NCBI GenBank assembly: GCA_005774595.1
Contig: VAUM01000099.1
Coordinates: 1 to 6,246, forward strand
DNA: 6,246 nt
Source of the DNA: Actinomycetota bacterium
Lineage (GTDB): Bacteria; Actinomycetota; Coriobacteriia; Anaerosomatales; D1FN1-002
Direction: 5' to 3'
The notes beneath the pieces are model-generated. The model was not told the DNA's origin. It saw only the letters and a program-made list of their open reading frames with translations, and searched no databases. Made by a program: the position numbers and the translations under genes. Shown here piece by piece: positions 1-5,246 of this stretch (positions within the stretch are counted from its first letter, which is position 1; every line of letters begins with the position of its first letter).

Positions 1-135
1 CCCCAGGACGGCTCCGCGCACGGCGGCGGCGAGGGCGGCGGTCAGACCCCCGGTGGCGGCCGTCGCAGGCGGCGGCGGCGCGGTCGCGGAGGCGGCGGCG
101 GAGCCGGGGGTGGCGCGCCCGCCTCTGGTGTGTAG
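1..135 (+). CDS. C-terminal Gly/Arg-rich tail of an unidentified protein (5' end outside window)
   Basis: Frame 1 is open from the left edge to a TAG at 133-135 and gives the last 44 residues of a protein. The tail is low complexity: glycine triplets, a run of seven arginines at visible residues 21-27, then more glycine with a few Ala and Pro, ending in ASGV. No folded domain is visible. Tails of this composition occur at the C-termini of RNA-binding proteins such as DEAD-box RNA helicases, RNase E/G and some Rho factors, where they bind RNA non-specifically; a DEAD-box helicase is my first guess, by composition only. The stop lies 16 bases before the tRNA gene. The high GC and repeated GGC/CGG triplets leave other frames open too, so the reading frame is favoured rather than proven. 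Confidence 0.55.
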   Translation, partial: PQDGSAHGGGEGGGQTPGGGRRRRRRRGRGGGGGAGGGAPASGV

Positions 136-138
136 AAT
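133..138 (+). promoter_or_regulatory. Possible -10 element for the tRNA gene
   Basis: TAGAAT at 133-138 matches five of six bases of the TATAAT consensus and is preceded by TG. It sits in the only A/T-richer patch of the neighbourhood and overlaps the stop codon of the upstream protein. Transcription would begin around 145, about seven bases before the mature tRNA 5' end. The best -35 candidate, TGGCGC at 111-116 with a 16-base spacer, is poor. The call rests on position and the -10 match alone. Confidence 0.25.
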
Positions 139-151
139 ATCGCTTCACTAC

Positions 152-226
152 GCCGCCTTAGCTCAATGGCAGAGCAACGCACTCGTAATGCGTAGGTTGA
201 GGGTTCGACTCCCTTGGGCGGCTCCA
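152..226 (+). tRNA. tRNA-Thr (anticodon CGT)
   Basis: A complete cloverleaf can be folded. The acceptor stem 152-158 pairs with 216-222, with one terminal T-G wobble. The D stem is 161-164 with 172-175 around a GG-containing loop. The anticodon stem 177-181 with 189-193 is perfect, and the loop 182-188 places CGT at 184-186 after the conserved T33. The T stem 199-203 with 211-215 has one G-T pair, and its loop 204-210 begins TTCGA. The discriminator is T223 and CCA is encoded at 224-226. The first two acceptor pairs, G1-C72 and C2-G71, and the GT at anticodon positions 35-36 are known threonine identity elements, supporting Thr. It reads ACG codons, which are frequent in this GC-rich sequence. 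Confidence 0.96.
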
Positions 227-334
227 TAGCACGCGCGCGGGGGCTGCGGTCCTCGTTTCGTATGTATCCGTGGCGCTCCGCGGGGCAGGGGCGAACGGGT
301 GCGTCTCGGGCGTTCGTGATACACAGGGAGCCAT
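227..334 (+). other. Spacer between tRNA-Thr and nuoA, with a small inverted repeat
   Basis: No gene is visible here. An inverted repeat at 268-283 can form a 6-bp stem (CCGTGG with CCGCGG, one G-T pair) around a CGCT loop. No T-run follows, so it is not a convincing intrinsic terminator. TATGTA at 261-266 and GATACA at 318-323 are the most A/T-rich hexamers, but neither comes with a credible -35 box. AGGGAG at 325-330 is the nuoA ribosome binding site. With neither promoter nor terminator recognisable, the nuo operon may be transcribed through from the tRNA promoter, or from a promoter of a type I cannot recognise. Confidence 0.4.
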
Positions 335-688
335 ATGCAAGGACAACTCGCGATAGCCGTCTTCGTCCTACTCGGCTCGGCCTTCGTGGTCGCGGCGCTG
401 CTCTTCTCGCTCATCTTCCAGCATCGGACGAAGGGCGAGGAGAAGTACGGCCCGTACGAGTGCGGCTCGGACCCCGTCGGCCCGCCCTGGGTGCAGTTCA
501 AGATCGGGTACTACGTCTACGCGCTGCTCTTCGTCGTCTTCGACATCGAGACGGCGTTCCTCTACCCCTGGGCGGTCGCGTACGGGACGCTCGGGCCGTT
601 CGTGCTCGCCGAGATGGCGCTGTTCGTCGCGATCCTGGCGGCGGGCCTCGCGTTCGCCTGGAGGGAGGGCGCGCTCACGTGGCGCTAG
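335..688 (+). CDS. nuoA: NADH-quinone oxidoreductase subunit A (complex I membrane subunit)
   Basis: The product is 117 residues, the usual NuoA/ND3 length, with three predicted transmembrane helices at about 5-28, 57-80 and 87-110. NuoA is a small membrane subunit beside NuoH at the junction of the membrane and hydrophilic arms. Its loop between helices 1 and 2 contributes to the quinone-cavity entrance and moves during turnover. That loop shows the family signature YECG at 41-44, followed by P and G residues, and helix 2 carries FDIET at 69-73, with the acidic residues that start the membrane proton path, then FLYPWA. The C-terminus GALTW is also typical. The ATG has AGGGAG four bases upstream, slightly close but acceptable. 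It is the first gene of the operon, and its last ten bases overlap nuoB. Confidence 0.96.
   Translation: MQGQLAIAVFVLLGSAFVVAALLFSLIFQHRTKGEEKYGPYECGSDPVGPPWVQFKIGYYVYALLFVVFDIETAFLYPWAVAYGTLGPFVLAEMALFVAILAAGLAFAWREGALTWR
660..669 (+). promoter_or_regulatory. Ribosome binding site fixing the nuoB start
   Basis: GGAGGGAGGG lies inside the end of nuoA and ends nine bases before GTG 679. It decides for this GTG over the in-frame ATG at 214, whose frame would run through the tRNA and the whole of nuoA. Confidence 0.8.
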
Positions 689-1179
689 ACCGCCTGACCG
701 GCGAGCACTCGGTGCTCTTCATCCGCAGCGAGCAGCTCTTCGACACCGCACGCCGGTACTCGCTGTGGTACCTGCTGTTCGGCATCGCGTGCTGCGCCAT
801 CGAGATGATGCATGCCGGCGGGCCTCGGTTCGACTTCGACCGGTTCGGGATCTTCCACCGCGGCAGCCCGCGGCAGTCCGACGTGATGATCGTGGCCGGC
901 ACGGTGAACAAGAAGATGGCGCACACCGTGAAGCGGCTCTACGAGCAGATGCCGAACCCGAAGTGGGTCATCGCGATGGGCGCGTGCGCGTCGACGGGCG
1001 GCCCCTTCCGGGAGTATCCGAACGTGCTCCTCGGCGTCGACCAGGTCGTGCCGGTCGACGTCTACGTGCCGGGCTGCCCGCCGCGGCCCGAGTCGCTGCA
1101 GTATGGATTCATGCAACTGCAGGAGAAGATCCGCCGGCAGACGGAGGAGCGCCGTGCCGCTCGACGCGACCGAGCTTAG
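679..1179 (+). CDS. nuoB: NADH-quinone oxidoreductase subunit B (holds Fe-S cluster N2)
   Basis: This 166-residue protein is the NuoB/PSST subunit, which binds the terminal [4Fe-4S] cluster N2 and passes electrons to quinone in the cavity shared with NuoD. Four ligand cysteines are visible: the tandem pair C38-C39 in GIACCAIE, C103 in MGACAS and C133 in VPGCPPRPE; the spacing agrees with the family. SPRQSDVMIVAGT, the conserved stretch near the quinone site, is present. Length and architecture are normal, with a short charged C-terminal tail after residue 155. The start is GTG 679, preceded by a strong ribosome binding site at 660-669; it overlaps the end of nuoA by ten bases. The 3' end overlaps nuoC by 26 bases, the largest overlap in the operon. 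The frame remains open upstream to 214, but that part encodes no NuoB-like sequence. Confidence 0.96.
   Translation: MALDRLTGEHSVLFIRSEQLFDTARRYSLWYLLFGIACCAIEMMHAGGPRFDFDRFGIFHRGSPRQSDVMIVAGTVNKKMAHTVKRLYEQMPNPKWVIAMGACASTGGPFREYPNVLLGVDQVVPVDVYVPGCPPRPESLQYGFMQLQEKIRRQTEERRAARRDRA
1143..1149 (+). promoter_or_regulatory. Ribosome binding site fixing the nuoC start
   Basis: GGAGGAG ends four bases before GTG 1154 (six bases from GGAGG). It supports this GTG over the in-frame ATG at 1103, which would add 17 Arg/Cys-rich residues unlike NuoC and lengthen the overlap with nuoB to 77 bases. Confidence 0.75.
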
Positions 1180-1660
1180 CCGCCTGCTCGTCGACGCGGG
1201 TGTCGTCGCGATCGTGAGCGGCGAGCGGTTCGGCGCGCTCGGGCGCATCGAGGCGGCCGACGCGGCGCCCGCACTCGCGATGCTGAAGACCGCCGGCTTC
1301 ACGTTCTTCGTCGATGAGTTCGGCGCCGACACCGGCGACGCGCTCGAGGTCACCTGGCACGTCCGGCAGATGGCGCCGGTGCGCGATGCGTACCTGCGCG
1401 CGGCGCTGCCGTACGACGGCGTGCTGCCGAGTGTGTGGGAGGTCTTCCCGGCGGCGCTGTACCCGGAGCGCGAGATCGCCGAGATGTTCGGCGTGACGCT
1501 CGCGGGCCATCCGAACCCGAAGCGTCTGCTGACGACCGACGAGATCGGCGAGCCGCCGCTTCGCAAGTCCGTGCCGGTGCGCGAACGGCGCGCGGTCGCG
1601 CGCCCGGGCATCGTGCGCGACGAAGCGCCCGGCGCGGTGGAGGGCGGTCCGGATGACTGA
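1154..1660 (+). CDS. nuoC: NADH-quinone oxidoreductase subunit C (30 kDa subunit)
   Basis: From GTG 1154 the product has 168 residues, typical of a stand-alone NuoC rather than a NuoCD fusion. NuoC is a cofactor-free peripheral subunit that packs against NuoD and NuoI and stabilises the connecting module. The family signature is clear at 103-126: YPEREIAEMFG, then a GHPNPKRLL stretch, followed by EPPLRK at 133-138. Within it the usual aromatic-Asp pair after ERE is A109-E110; Glu is an accepted variant at that position, whereas Ala is less usual. The N-terminal half is an alpha/beta domain, with VTWHVR at 66-71 matching the usual strand. The last eight bases overlap nuoD. The GTG start is inferred from ribosome-binding-site spacing. 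Confidence 0.94.
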   Translation: MPLDATELSRLLVDAGVVAIVSGERFGALGRIEAADAAPALAMLKTAGFTFFVDEFGADTGDALEVTWHVRQMAPVRDAYLRAALPYDGVLPSVWEVFPAALYPEREIAEMFGVTLAGHPNPKRLLTTDEIGEPPLRKSVPVRERRAVARPGIVRDEAPGAVEGGPDD

Positions 1661-2852
1661 CTCGTCATCCGTCGCGGCCGCATTCCCCGCCGAGGGCGCC
1701 TACAGCGCCGGCGTGCTGCCGGCCGGCCTGCGCCGCGTGCCCAAGGGCGTCGACGAGCTGGCCACGGAGCACCTCATCGTGAACATGGGCCCCCAGCATC
1801 CGTCGACGCACGGCGTGCTGCACATCCTGCTCGAGCTCGACGGCGAGGAGGTCGTGGCGGCCGAGGCGTCGCTCGGGTATCTGCACCGCGGGATCGAGAA
1901 GCTCGCCGAGCACCGCCGCTACAACCAGGTGCAGACCCTGCTCGACCGGAGCGACTACATCTCGAGCTTCCACTCGGAGTGGGCGTGGGCGCTGGCGGTC
2001 GAGGATCTCGCCGGCATCGAGGTGCCGAGGAAGGCGCAGTGGATCCGCGCGCTGATGGCCGAGCTCAACCGCCTGTCGAGTCACCTGCTGTGGCTCGGGA
2101 CCTTCGGCATGGACGCCGGCGCGATGGGGCCGTTCCTGTACTGCGTACGTGACCGCGAGGCGCTGCTCGACATCTTCGAGGCGGTCTCGGGTGCGCGCAT
2201 GATGTTCAACTACATCCGCCCCGGAGGTGTCGTCGCCGACTTGCCGAGCGAGGCCGAGCCGCTCATCCGTGCGTTTCTCACCACATTCCCGAAGTACCTG
2301 GACGAGTACGACGGCCTGCTCACCGGCAACGGCATCTTCCAGGAGCGTATCAAGGGAATCGGCACCATCGGCGCAGACACCGCGCTCGCGTTCGGGATGA
2401 CCGGCGCGAACCTGCGCGCTGCCGGCGTGCCGTGGGACGTGCGCCGGACCGTCCCGTACGGCCCGTACCCCGACCTCGTGTTCGAGGTGCCGCTCGGCAC
2501 CGTGGGCGACCTGTGGGACCGCTGGATGGTGCGCCTCGGCGAGATGCGCCAGTCGGTGGAGATCGTGCGGCAGCTGCTCGACGGCATGCCCGAGGGCGAC
2601 TTCACCGCGAAGGTGCCCAAAGTGCTGCGTCCGCCCGCGGGCGAGGCGTACGCGTGCGTGGAGTCGCCGCGCGGCGAGCTCGGGATCCACGTCGTGTCGG
2701 ACGGCTCCGACCTGCCGTACCGCGTGCGCGTGCGCCCGCCGGCGCTGTACAACCTCTCGGTGGTCGACGAGGTCCTGCCCGGCTGCCTCATCGCCGACGC
2801 GGTCGTGACGGTGGGCGGGCTCGACATCGTTCTCGGGGAGATCGACCGGTGA
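1653..2852 (+). CDS. nuoD: NADH-quinone oxidoreductase subunit D (49 kDa subunit, quinone site)
   Basis: This 399-residue NuoD forms most of the quinone cavity with NuoB. GPQHPSTHG at 46-54 includes H53, which aligns with the quinone-contacting His38 of Thermus Nqo4; Y102 in SDYISS aligns with its Tyr87, the other headgroup contact. Also present are GYLHRGIEKLAE at 75-86, ELNRLSSHLLWLGT, MMFNYIRPGGV and the C-terminal LDIVLGEIDR, the relic of the hydrogenase large-subunit fold. The NiFe-binding cysteines of hydrogenases are absent, as expected for complex I. The segment between the REMR-like helix and the ESPRGELG motif is shorter than in Thermus, a form seen in other NuoD proteins. The first ~37 residues are a Ser/Ala/Gly-rich extension. 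ATG 1653 has GGAGGG at 1639-1644, eight bases upstream, and overlaps nuoC by eight bases. The 3' end overlaps nuoH by four bases; canonical operons have nuoEFG here. Confidence 0.97.
   Translation: MTDSSSVAAAFPAEGAYSAGVLPAGLRRVPKGVDELATEHLIVNMGPQHPSTHGVLHILLELDGEEVVAAEASLGYLHRGIEKLAEHRRYNQVQTLLDRSDYISSFHSEWAWALAVEDLAGIEVPRKAQWIRALMAELNRLSSHLLWLGTFGMDAGAMGPFLYCVRDREALLDIFEAVSGARMMFNYIRPGGVVADLPSEAEPLIRAFLTTFPKYLDEYDGLLTGNGIFQERIKGIGTIGADTALAFGMTGANLRAAGVPWDVRRTVPYGPYPDLVFEVPLGTVGDLWDRWMVRLGEMRQSVEIVRQLLDGMPEGDFTAKVPKVLRPPAGEAYACVESPRGELGIHVVSDGSDLPYRVRVRPPALYNLSVVDEVLPGCLIADAVVTVGGLDIVLGEIDR
2835..2840 (+). promoter_or_regulatory. Ribosome binding site fixing the nuoH start
   Basis: GGGGAG within the last codons of nuoD ends eight bases before GTG 2849. 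It supports a GTGA overlap between the nuoH start and the nuoD stop, against an in-frame ATG at 2432 that lies deep inside nuoD. Confidence 0.75.
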
Positions 2853-3868
2853 TCGGCCGCGTGCTCATCGGCGCGCTCGTCGCGCTCGCGCTGCTGCTGA
2901 CGAACGGCGTCGTGCTGATCTACATGCTGCGCAAGGTGCTCGGCCACTTCCACCTGCGCCTGGGGCCCATGCGGACCGGCTGGCACGGCGTGCTGCAGAC
3001 GCCGATGGACGTGCTCAAGCTGCTCACCAAGGAGGACTTCGACCCGGCCGCCACGGACGTGTGGCTCTTCCGGCTGGCGCCGCTGGTCGTGTTCGTACCG
3101 TCGTTCGCGGCGTACCTGCCGCTCGCGTTCTCGGAGAAGCTCGCGTTCGCCCCGCTCGAGACCGGCGCCCTGTGGGTGCTCGCGGCGCTGTCGGTGGTGC
3201 CGGTGGGCGTCCTCATGGCGGGGTGGGCGTCGAACAGCAAGTGGTCGCTGCTCGGCGGCATGCGCGCGTCGGCCCAGCAGATCGCCTACGAGGTGCCGCT
3301 GCTGCTCGCGCTCATCGGACCCGTCATGCTCGCCGGCACGCTCGACCTCGCCGAGTTCGTGCGCGCGCAGGCGGGCCTGTGGACCCCGGTGCCCGGCATC
3401 CTGCCGGCGTTCCTGCCGCGGTGGTACCTCTTCCCGCAGTTCGGGGCGTTCCTGCTGTTCTTCATCGCGGCGCTCGCCGAGCTGAACCAGACGCCGTTCG
3501 ACATGTCCGTGGCCGAGTCCGAGCTGATCGAGGGGTTCGCGAACGAGTACTCGGGCATGAAGTTCGCCTTCCTGTTCCTCGCCGAGTTCAGCAACTCGTT
3601 CGTGGTCTCGGCGCTCGCGGTCACGGTGTTCTTCGGCGGTTGGATGCTGCCGTGGGTCTCGGCCGACCTGCCCGCTTGGGCGGACGTCGGCGTGTTCCTC
3701 GCCAAGACGTACGCGATGATCTTCGTGCTGATGTGGATCCGCGGGACGCTGCCGCGCATGCGCATCGACCAGCTGCTCGCGTTCGGCTGGAAGCGGCTCA
3801 TCCCCGCCGGGCTCGTGTGGATCATGCTCACGGGCGCGGCCGTGTGGCTCACGAGCGGGGTGCTGTAG
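2849..3868 (+). CDS. nuoH: NADH-quinone oxidoreductase subunit H (membrane anchor, quinone entry)
   Basis: The 339-residue product is the NuoH/ND1 membrane subunit, with about eight transmembrane helices. It anchors the hydrophilic arm, forms the quinone entry tunnel and links quinone chemistry to the proton channels. Recognisable blocks are RLGPMRTGWHG at 37-47, a KLLTKED stretch at 57-63, WASNSKW, AYEV with E148 (E. coli E157 equivalent), TPFDMS with D218, E223 and E225 (E. coli D213, E218, E220), and NEYSGMKF with E233 (E. coli E228). Two usually conserved glutamates are absent: the Glu of the AERK motif is L27 (E. coli E36 position), and the first Glu of PEAE is V221 (E216 position). The Arg before PFD is Q214. 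The start is GTG 2849 in a 4-base overlap with nuoD. The frame is intact and well coded, so these look like real substitutions rather than decay. Confidence 0.95.
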   Translation: MIGRVLIGALVALALLLTNGVVLIYMLRKVLGHFHLRLGPMRTGWHGVLQTPMDVLKLLTKEDFDPAATDVWLFRLAPLVVFVPSFAAYLPLAFSEKLAFAPLETGALWVLAALSVVPVGVLMAGWASNSKWSLLGGMRASAQQIAYEVPLLLALIGPVMLAGTLDLAEFVRAQAGLWTPVPGILPAFLPRWYLFPQFGAFLLFFIAALAELNQTPFDMSVAESELIEGFANEYSGMKFAFLFLAEFSNSFVVSALAVTVFFGGWMLPWVSADLPAWADVGVFLAKTYAMIFVLMWIRGTLPRMRIDQLLAFGWKRLIPAGLVWIMLTGAAVWLTSGVL

Positions 3869-3871
3869 GCG

Positions 3872-4438
3872 ATGGCCTGGGACGCCGGCATCCTCAAGGG
3901 CCTGTCGATCGCGTTCAAGAACCTCGTGCGCGGCCCGATCACGGTGCAGTACCCCGACGAGCGCGTCGAACTGCCGTCGCGCGCGCGGTGGGCGGTCATC
4001 CCGCTGATGGACGAGGCCGGCGCGCCGAAGTGCACCGCGTGCCAGGCGTGCGTGCGCGCGTGCCCGGACGGCGTGCTCGGCCTGCGCTCCACCACGCGCC
4101 CTGACAAGACCAAGCACATCGACGGCTTCTTCTACGAGGTCGGCGCGTGCATGCTGTGCGGGCTGTGCGTCGAAGCGTGCCCGTTCTCGGCGCTCGCGAT
4201 GGGTGACGACTACGAACTCGCGACCACCGACACCGCCGCGCTCACGTGCACCCTGCTGGCCGACGTGGACGCTGCGAGCGGGAAGCGCGCGGAACCCGCC
4301 GCGCCTCCGCCTGATGCTGCGACAGGGGAAGTGGCCGACGGCGAGCCCGAAGGAGCCTGCGCAGGCGCGCCCTCTGCGCCGAGCACCAGCGACGAAGGGC
4401 GTGGCGCGGCCGCCTTGGAGGAGGCGAGCGATGGCTGA
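3872..4438 (+). CDS. nuoI: NADH-quinone oxidoreductase subunit I (two [4Fe-4S] clusters) with long C-terminal tail
   Basis: NuoI is the 8Fe ferredoxin-like subunit that carries clusters N6a and N6b and feeds electrons to N2. Two CxxCxxCxxxCP motifs are complete: C54, C57, C60, C64 and C93, C96, C99, C103. The N-terminal amphipathic region with GPITVQYPDE at 21-30 matches the membrane-lying helix and strand of the family. The stretch before the first cluster reads LPSRARWAVIPL, where most NuoI proteins have an RFRGRH-like motif. The folded domain ends near residue 133; the remaining ~55 residues are Ala/Pro/Glu/Gly-rich, acidic, apparently disordered, and include one extra Cys (C163). Codon use in this tail shifts to many A/T-ending codons, unlike the rest of the operon. 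The ATG follows nuoH after three bases, with only a weak ribosome binding site (GGGGTG at 3857-3862). The last eight bases overlap nuoJ. Confidence 0.95.
   Translation: MAWDAGILKGLSIAFKNLVRGPITVQYPDERVELPSRARWAVIPLMDEAGAPKCTACQACVRACPDGVLGLRSTTRPDKTKHIDGFFYEVGACMLCGLCVEACPFSALAMGDDYELATTDTAALTCTLLADVDAASGKRAEPAAPPPDAATGEVADGEPEGACAGAPSAPSTSDEGRGAAALEEASDG
4417..4424 (+). promoter_or_regulatory. Ribosome binding site fixing the nuoJ start
   Basis: GGAGGAGG inside the end of nuoI ends six bases before ATG 4431. It selects this start over the in-frame ATG at 4203, which would read nuoI sequence in the wrong frame. Confidence 0.8.
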
Positions 4439-4931
4439 GACCGTCAACGGCATCGCCTTCTGGCTGCTCGCCGCAGCCGCGCTGCTCTGCGCCATCCAGA
4501 CGATCTCCACGCGCAGCGTCGTGCACGCGGCGTTCTGGCTGCTCGGCGTGATGCTCGCGGTCGCCGGGCTGTTCCTGCTGCTGGCCGCCGAGTTCCTCGC
4601 GCTCGTGCAGATCATGGTGTACGCGGGCGCGGTCACGATCCTGCTGCTGTTCACGATCATGTTCACGCTGCGCAGCCGCGAGGACGCGCTACGGCCGCTC
4701 GATGCCTCGATGGGGGCGGGCGCGCTGTCCGCACTCCTGCTCGGCATCGTACTCGTGGGCGTCCGCGGGTTCGCGGCGCCGGCGGCCGTGATGCCGGCGG
4801 CTGCTCCGGGCACGGCCGACCTCGGGCGCGTGATGCTCACGACCTGGGCGCTGCCGTTCGAGGTCGCCTCGGTGGTCCTGCTCGCGGCGCTCGTGGCGGC
4901 GGTCTGGTGGACCAGGGGAGGCGAGGACTGA
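4431..4931 (+). CDS. nuoJ: NADH-quinone oxidoreductase subunit J (membrane subunit)
   Basis: The 166-residue product is the NuoJ/ND6 membrane subunit, with five predicted transmembrane helices at about 6-24, 31-53, 55-80, 91-112 and 140-162. NuoJ lies between NuoH and NuoK; its third helix carries a pi-bulge that rotates to open and close the hydrated path along the membrane arm. The third-helix signature VYAGAVTILLLFTIMF is clear at 63-78, preceded by AAEFLALVQ with E54, a membrane acidic residue. Between helices 4 and 5 lies an Ala/Pro-rich loop, about 115-130. The start at ATG 4431 has a strong ribosome binding site and overlaps nuoI by eight bases. The stop TGA directly abuts the GTG of nuoK. 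Confidence 0.94.
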   Translation: MAETVNGIAFWLLAAAALLCAIQTISTRSVVHAAFWLLGVMLAVAGLFLLLAAEFLALVQIMVYAGAVTILLLFTIMFTLRSREDALRPLDASMGAGALSALLLGIVLVGVRGFAAPAAVMPAAAPGTADLGRVMLTTWALPFEVASVVLLAALVAAVWWTRGGED

Positions 4932-5243
4932 GTGACGGTGGGGCTGCATCACTTCCTCGCGCTGTCCGCGGTGCTCTTCTTCATCGGGCTGTACGGCGCG
5001 CTGTCCAAGCGCAGCGCGGTGCTCGTGCTCATGTCGCTCGAGCTGATGGCCAACGCCGTCAACGTGGACCTCGTCGCCTTCTCGCGGTTCGTGACGCCCG
5101 CGACCATGGCCGGCCAGATGTTCGCGGTCTTCTCGATGGTCGTGTCGGCCGCCGAGATCGGGCTCGGGCTCGCGCTGGTGCTCGCGCTCTACCGCGCGAC
5201 GCGCTCGGTCGAGGTGGCCGCGATGAACCGGCTGAAGGGCTGA
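4932..5243 (+). CDS. nuoK: NADH-quinone oxidoreductase subunit K (membrane subunit)
   Basis: The 103-residue product is NuoK/ND4L, with three transmembrane helices at about 4-24, 28-50 and 62-87. Both membrane glutamates needed for proton transfer are present: E37 in LMSLELMANAVN and E75 in SAAEIGLGLAL, equivalent to E36 and E72 of E. coli NuoK. NLVAFSRF-type sequence follows helix 2, here as VDLVAFSRF. It is slightly shortened in the second loop and ends in a basic tail (NRLKG). The GTG start abuts the nuoJ stop with no gap; AGGGGAGG at 4914-4921 is ten bases upstream. nuoL follows after three bases. Confidence 0.95.
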   Translation: MTVGLHHFLALSAVLFFIGLYGALSKRSAVLVLMSLELMANAVNVDLVAFSRFVTPATMAGQMFAVFSMVVSAAEIGLGLALVLALYRATRSVEVAAMNRLKG

Positions 5244-5246
5244 GGC

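Noticed and set aside
1..120. GGC/CGG triplet tract as a non-coding simple repeat
   Set aside because: It is imperfect and stays in one open frame up to a stop, giving a Gly/Arg-rich tail of a familiar type, so a coding explanation is enough.
204..226. tRNA 3' end as an integration (attachment) site
   Set aside because: tRNA genes are common targets, but no integrase, no repeat of this segment and no foreign-looking genes occur in the window; the downstream genes are a housekeeping operon.
268..283. Inverted repeat as an intrinsic terminator of the tRNA
   Set aside because: The 6-bp stem has no following T-run, and such short GC stems arise easily in DNA of this composition.
214..678. Possible long N-terminal extension of NuoB starting at ATG 214
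   Set aside because: The ATG-containing stretch lies in the tRNA 3' half, the translation through nuoA is a wrong-frame shadow, and GTG 679 has an excellent ribosome binding site and gives the normal NuoB length.
2432..2848. In-frame upstream extension of nuoH from ATG 2432
   Set aside because: It overlaps conserved nuoD sequence in another frame and gives an Arg-rich non-membrane N-terminus unlike NuoH; GTG 2849 is well placed.
2853..2900. Remnants of nuoE, nuoF or nuoG between nuoD and nuoH
   Set aside because: There is no space: the genes overlap by four bases, and the sequence immediately after is the first NuoH transmembrane helix.
2210..4840. Very long open frame on the minus strand (876 codons) opposite nuoD-nuoJ
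   Set aside because: Its product is Arg/His/Glu/Gln-rich with no domain, it crosses six clearly recognised genes, and it arises because GC-rich codon use on the + strand leaves few stop codons in that antisense frame.
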